Shown here: positions 14,833 to 18,525 of the stretch, in pieces | Layout of the letters: every line of letters starts with the position of its first letter | Position numbering within the stretch: the stretch's first letter is position 1 | Assembly: GCA_026552835.1 (NCBI GenBank) | Contig: JAPMTY010000004.1 | Location: 1-18,525, forward strand | Length of the DNA: 18,525 nucleotides | Reading direction: 5' to 3' | DNA from: Candidatus Methanoperedens sp. | GTDB lineage: Archaea > Halobacteriota > Methanosarcinia > Methanosarcinales > Methanoperedenaceae | Program-made: the position numbers and the translations under genes | The notes under the pieces: model-generated | What the model was told of the DNA's origin: nothing | Database searches by the model: none | The model's input: only the letters and a program-made list of their open reading frames with translations

Positions 14833-14851
14833 AGAAAGTATAATACTCTCT
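14833..14851 (+). promoter_or_regulatory. Promoter with 19-bp dyad over the TATA box of the HerA-like gene
   Basis: AGAAAGTATAATACTCTCT is a near-perfect inverted repeat around an A at 14842, with one mismatched pair (14836/14848). Its centre AGTATAATA (14837-14845) is a TATA-like box 27-35 nt ahead of the ATG at 14872. A regulator bound here would block TBP, so it may be an operator. Confidence 0.5.
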
Positions 14852-14871
14852 TGAATTAATTTTGATACACA

Positions 14872-16557
14872 ATGGCGAAGGACTCAATCGGTGTTATATT
14901 CGGGAAAACCAGTTCATTGAATTTCAGGTTCGCTGTTTCTGACAGCCTCGCAACCAGAAGGTCCGATTACATCAAGGTCTGGCATGAATCCGATGGCTGG
15001 ACTCTTGGCCAGGTCTCGACAATCACAAGCTCAAACGAGGATTTCTCAGTTGAAGAAGCGGTAGATGTGGCAGAAGGCTCATCGAATATAGGCGACATGA
15101 ATGAACAAATCCTCGCAGACGCAACCGTGATAGGAGTCCGCGATAAGGAAGGGGTGCTTCGCGCTCCCAAATCCCCGTTCAGTCCCGGGGATAAGGTCTT
15201 TAAAGCAGATGAGCTGCTCATTAAACAGACACTCGGATTGATGCGCGGGGATGTATATATCGGCCTCCTTGACGGGCAGAATGTCCATGTCAATCTCGAC
15301 GCAAACAATCTCGTACAAAAGCATTGCAGCATTCTTGCAAAGACCGGCGCGGGAAAATCCTATACAGGAGGAGTTATTCTTGAAGAACTTCTCGATAAGA
15401 ACGTGCCGCTTTTGATAATCGACCCTCATGGCGAATATGCCACGCTGAAATTCCCGAATGATGATAAACCGGCTTCATTTGAACGGTACGGCATAACGCC
15501 AAAAGGTTATGCCACACAAATAACAGTGTACACGCCAGCGAGTAAGCTGCTCAACCCTGCCGCCGATTCTCTTTTCAGGTTGAATGGCATTAACCTTGGA
15601 ATAAAAGAGTTCACGCAGCTTTTCTCTGAAGACAGGTCGCAGAATGAGACCGGCATACTTTATGAAGCGGTTTCAAAACTCAAGGCTGAAAAAGAGAAAT
15701 ATACCATTGACGATATCATTTTTGAAGTGGGCCAGAATAAAAGCAAAGTCAAATGGAACGTGATCAATAAGCTTGAAACGTTAAGGGAAACAGGATTATT
15801 GTCGGATAAAGCCACTACAATCAACGAACTCGTGCAGGAAGGCAGGGCTTCCATCATTGATATGAAAGGGGTGAATCCCGACCTCCAGGCAATGATTGTG
15901 TCCAAATTATGCACCGATATTTTCGATGCGCGAAAACTCAACACTGTGCCTCCGTGCATGCTGGTGCTGGAGGAAGCGCATAATTTCTGCCCTGAAAAGG
16001 GATTCGACAGGACAGTCAGTTCGGATATACTTCGCACAATTGCTTCAGAAGGACGAAAATTCGGTCTCGGGCTCATGGTTGTTTCGCAGCGCCCTGCACG
16101 CGTGGATAAGAACATCCTCTCGCAGTGCAATACCCAGATAATAATGAAGGTGACGAATCCCAACGATCTCAAAGCCATCAGCAAAGGTCTTGAAGGTATA
16201 AGCTCCGACGTAGAAGAGGACATCAAGCGCCTGTCACCGGGCGTGGCGATGATTGTCAGCACCTATATCGAACGCCCGATACTGGTGGATATAAGGACAC
16301 GGAAAAGCAAGCACGGTGGAGCAAGCGTGCCTGTCGTTAAAGCGACAGCTTCCGAGAATAAAAAGGAAGAGCCTAAGACGCAGGAACCTGAAGTAAAGAC
16401 TGAACCAAAAAAAGAAGAAGCTCGCAAGGAAAGCGTAAAAAAACCAAGGACTAAACGTGAAATGGGTTGGTCTCAAAAAACAATGAGTTTTAATAATAAA
16501 ATGTGGAATTTAATATTGAGTTATTATTATAAAATGTTCGGGTCGAGGAAAGAATGA
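14872..16557 (+). CDS. herA: HerA-like (DUF87) DNA translocase/helicase ATPase
   Basis: The 561-residue protein has an N-terminal HAS-barrel-like region ([14 protein letters not shown] and following, to about 110), then a FtsK/HerA-type ATPase: Walker A AKTGAGKS at 156-163, IIDPHGEY at 182-189, Walker [10 protein letters not shown] at 363-371, a probable arginine finger in SEGRKFG at 392-398, and the sensor region VVSQRPARV at 403-411. HerA forms hexamers and normally works with the nuclease NurA and Mre11-Rad50 in end resection. None of those genes is adjacent here, so it may be a HerA paralogue with another task. After residue 490 comes a Lys/Glu/Pro-rich linker, then an unusual aromatic tail ([18 protein letters not shown]). 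The last four bases overlap thiC. Confidence 0.85.
   Translation: MAKDSIGVIFGKTSSLNFRFAVSDSLATRRSDYIKVWHESDGWTLGQVSTITSSNEDFSVEEAVDVAEGSSNIGDMNEQILADATVIGVRDKEGVLRAPKSPFSPGDKVFKADELLIKQTLGLMRGDVYIGLLDGQNVHVNLDANNLVQKHCSILAKTGAGKSYTGGVILEELLDKNVPLLIIDPHGEYATLKFPNDDKPASFERYGITPKGYATQITVYTPASKLLNPAADSLFRLNGINLGIKEFTQLFSEDRSQNETGILYEAVSKLKAEKEKYTIDDIIFEVGQNKSKVKWNVINKLETLRETGLLSDKATTINELVQEGRASIIDMKGVNPDLQAMIVSKLCTDIFDARKLNTVPPCMLVLEEAHNFCPEKGFDRTVSSDILRTIASEGRKFGLGLMVVSQRPARVDKNILSQCNTQIIMKVTNPNDLKAISKGLEGISSDVEEDIKRLSPGVAMIVSTYIERPILVDIRTRKSKHGGASVPVVKATASENKKEEPKTQEPEVKTEPKKEEARKESVKKPRTKREMGWSQKTMSFNNKMWNLILSYYYKMFGSRKE
16524..16552 (+). promoter_or_regulatory. Possible internal promoter and ribosome binding site of thiC
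   Basis: TTATTATAAAATG sits within the last codons of the HerA-like gene, with TATAAAA about 20-26 nt ahead of the thiC ATG at 16554, and GAGG (16545-16548) lies 5 nt before the ATG. thiC could be read from its own start, by coupling, or both. No thiamine riboswitch is apparent. Confidence 0.4.
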
Positions 16558-17819
16558 CAACTTTAATGGAAATGGCTCATGCCGGAATCGTAACAAAAGA
16601 GATAAAATCGGTAGCGCAAAAAGAGGGGGTCAATGCAGATGCTATAAGGAAACTTGTTTCAGAGGGGCTCATTGTAATACCTAAAAATATCAATAGCAAA
16701 TCCGAACCCATGGGCATCGGGAAATTAATGAGTACCAAGATAAACGCAAATGTGGGCACATCAAGGGATTATGTTGATATCGAGGCTGAGGTCATAAAAG
16801 CAAAAACCGCTGAAAAATACGGCGCAGATACCATAATGGACCTGTCCACAGGCGGCGACCTCGACCTTATACGGAAGCGCATTATCGACGCAGTGAGCAT
16901 TCCTGTTGGCTCGGTCCCGATATACCAGGCGGCGGGAAAAGGCATCGATAATATGACCTCTGACGATATGTTCAACGCTGTCAGGAAGCATGCGGATGAC
17001 GGCATCGATTTTGTAACAATCCATGCAGGCGTGACGCTTGCATCCTTTGAGCGCCTGAAAAAAAGCGACAGGATACTTGACGTGGTGAGCCGCGGCGGCG
17101 CATTCACAATAGCGTGGATGAAGCATAATGACAGGGAGAACCCTTTTTATTCCGAATATGATTACCTGCTTGAGATTGCAAGGGAATACGACCTGACAAT
17201 CAGCCTCGGCGACGGTATGCGCCCCGGCTGCATCAATGATGCTTCGGACGGGGCAAAGTTTGAGGAGTTTATCATCCTTGGAGAACTTGTGAAAAAGTCG
17301 CGGGCAGCCGGTGTCCAGACAATTGTAGAAGGACCTGGACATGTTCCGGTTGACGAGATAGGGTTATCCGTGACCGCAATGAAACACCTTACAGGTAATG
17401 CGCCGATTTATCTTCTCGGTCCGCTTGTCACAGATATCGCGCCAGGTTACGACCACATTACAGCCGCCATCGGCGGGACGGTCGCAGGAATGCACGGCGC
17501 GGATTTCCTGTGCATGACCACGCCTGCCGAACACCTCGCGCTGCCGGATGTCGGGGATATCAAGGAAGGCACAATCGTTACACGAATTGCAGCACATGCA
17601 GCAGACCTTGTGAAAGAAGGCGTTCGTGAAAGGGCGCGCGCATCTGACCGAGAAATGGCTCTTGCCCGGCGTGACCTGGATTGGAGCCGGCAGTTCGGGC
17701 TTGCGATTGACAGCGAGAAGGCAAAGGAGATTCATGCACGGAGCAAGAATGTGGATACATGCAGCATGTGCGGAGAGCTTTGTTCGATTAAGATGATGCG
17801 GGAATTGATGAAGAAGTAA
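16554..17819 (+). CDS. thiC: Phosphomethylpyrimidine synthase ThiC (archaeal short form)
   Basis: ThiC is a radical-SAM enzyme that rearranges 5-aminoimidazole ribotide to HMP-phosphate for thiamine. The 421-residue protein begins with the typical [15 protein letters not shown] sequence and carries NANVGTS at 64-70, [33 protein letters not shown] and VEGPGHVP. The C-terminal cluster motif is CSMCGELC (Cys403, Cys406, Cys410), i.e. CX2CX3C, one residue shorter than the CX2CX4C of E. coli. The length is normal for archaeal ThiC, which lacks the large N-terminal extension of proteobacterial forms. Paralogues of ThiC (BzaF/HBIR) make 5-hydroxybenzimidazole for cobamides used by methanogens, so that alternative is open. 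The ATG overlaps the HerA-like stop (ATGA), and the 3' end overlaps the opposite GTPase gene by 32 bp. Confidence 0.9.
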   Translation: MTTLMEMAHAGIVTKEIKSVAQKEGVNADAIRKLVSEGLIVIPKNINSKSEPMGIGKLMSTKINANVGTSRDYVDIEAEVIKAKTAEKYGADTIMDLSTGGDLDLIRKRIIDAVSIPVGSVPIYQAAGKGIDNMTSDDMFNAVRKHADDGIDFVTIHAGVTLASFERLKKSDRILDVVSRGGAFTIAWMKHNDRENPFYSEYDYLLEIAREYDLTISLGDGMRPGCINDASDGAKFEEFIILGELVKKSRAAGVQTIVEGPGHVPVDEIGLSVTAMKHLTGNAPIYLLGPLVTDIAPGYDHITAAIGGTVAGMHGADFLCMTTPAEHLALPDVGDIKEGTIVTRIAAHAADLVKEGVRERARASDREMALARRDLDWSRQFGLAIDSEKAKEIHARSKNVDTCSMCGELCSIKMMRELMKK

Positions 17820-18525
17820 TGTTTGCTTCCAATACCATTCCGAACAGCTTCTCAAGCACAGCCTCCACGCCCTCACCGGTAAGCGTGGACATGCCCGTAT
17901 CCGCGCCCTCAACCGGCGCTGAAATATCGGTCTTATTCGCCACAACCAGTATCGGCACAGCAAACTCTTTCTTTATCTCCTCAAGAAGATGCATCTGTTT
18001 TTCCAGTGTATAACCGCATGTCTCCGAAGGGTCTATAATATACAGAATCACCTTCCCCACATGCTTCAGCGCCGATATCGCCTGAAGCTCAATCTCATTC
18101 CTCTCCTCAAGCGGCCGGTCAAGCAGTCCGGGGGTATCGATGACCTGGTATCGTATCCCGTTCCTTGTGAAATGGCCTACGGCTAAACCTTTTGTTGTAA
18201 AAGGATACGGGGCAATTTCAGGCCGCGCGCTGCTCACAAGCGCCACGAAACTTGATTTGCCTACATTCGGGTAACCTGCAATCACAAGTGCAGGAGAATC
18301 ATCAATGGCAGGCAGTTTCCTTAGCTTATTCCGCGCATCGTTTAAGAAGCGCAGGTTGCCGTCAATGCTCTCAACGATTGAGGATATCCTGCCGAAAGCC
18401 TGCTTGCGCACCACCTTTATATCCTCAGCATTGCGCATCATGCCAACATATTTCCTCGCCAGCTCGTGAATTTTTCCCCCCGCCCACTGCACAGATGCGA
18501 GGTTCATTTTCATCTCTTCGACTCC
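17788..18525 (-). CDS. NOG1-type GTP-binding protein, 5' end outside window
   Basis: The frame is open to the window edge, with GVEE preceding the Met at 18513. That Met is internal: in archaeal NOG1 proteins the segment [18 protein letters not shown] is preceded by roughly 80-100 residues. The visible 241 residues (numbered from that Met) include an N-terminal helical bundle (to about 65) and a complete GTPase domain: G1 GYPNVGKS at 80-87, G2 threonines in PFTTKG at 104-109, G3 DTPG at 126-129, and G4 NKTD at 193-196. NOG1 proteins act in large ribosomal subunit assembly. The C-terminus stops just after the G domain, as in other archaeal forms. Its last 32 bp lie over the end of thiC on the other strand. 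Confidence 0.85.
   Translation of the reverse strand, partial: GVEEMKMNLASVQWAGGKIHELARKYVGMMRNAEDIKVVRKQAFGRISSIVESIDGNLRFLNDARNKLRKLPAIDDSPALVIAGYPNVGKSSFVALVSSARPEIAPYPFTTKGLAVGHFTRNGIRYQVIDTPGLLDRPLEERNEIELQAISALKHVGKVILYIIDPSETCGYTLEKQMHLLEEIKKEFAVPILVVANKTDISAPVEGADTGMSTLTGEGVEAVLEKLFGMVLEANITSSSIPASS

Noticed and set aside
14659..14871. Small RNA or riboswitch before the HerA-like gene
   Set aside because: No stable conserved fold could be identified by eye; only the T-rich tract and the TATA dyad are supportable.
15660..16262. Long antisense frame inside the HerA-like gene
   Set aside because: The sense strand has intact Walker motifs throughout this stretch; the antisense product has no recognisable domain.

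Overview
The window looks archaeal, most likely from the Methanosarcinales (a methanogen or an ANME-2d/Methanoperedens relative; this placement is inference). The evidence is a NOG1-type GTPase, a HerA/DUF87 ATPase, a short archaeal-size ThiC, a surface protein with a PGF-CTERM tail, a RecA/KaiC-like protein carrying a V4R domain, and start codons that mostly lie about 25-30 nt behind TATA-like boxes, with few Shine-Dalgarno sites. No rRNA, tRNA, CRISPR array, transposase or integrase was seen.

Region 1 (1-6692) is the most unusual part. Five minus-strand genes are packed end to end: an ABC-2 permease fused to a PrsW-like intramembrane protease domain, a second ABC-2 permease, a degenerate RecA/KaiC protein with an inserted V4R domain, a CPBP (Rce1-like) intramembrane protease, and a membrane protein cut by the window edge. 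The matching ABC ATPase is divergent, with only 43 bp between the start codons. Together they look like a NatAB-like exporter coupled to two families of intramembrane protease and a small-molecule-sensing protein. A probable glycosylated lipoprotein gene converges on the ATPase gene.

Region 2 (6693-8540) is A+T-rich and holds several small genes: a coiled-coil/two-helix membrane protein, a 50-residue C2H2 zinc-finger-like protein, a four-helix membrane protein and a two-helix membrane protein. Most have a clear TATA-like box. Small repeats lie at the left edge.

Region 3 (8540-13335) has an intact bacterial-type aconitase B, then a very A+T-rich gene of unknown function (11254-12288) flanked by oppositely oriented nonamer repeats and a G+C-rich island, then a seven-helix membrane protein. 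A 20-bp sequence near 12519 recurs exactly at 6771.

Region 4 (13405-18525) has a secreted PGF-CTERM surface protein, a HerA-like ATPase whose TATA box lies inside a 19-bp dyad, thiC overlapping the end of the HerA-like gene by ATGA, and a NOG1-type GTPase that overlaps the end of thiC on the opposite strand and runs off the right edge.
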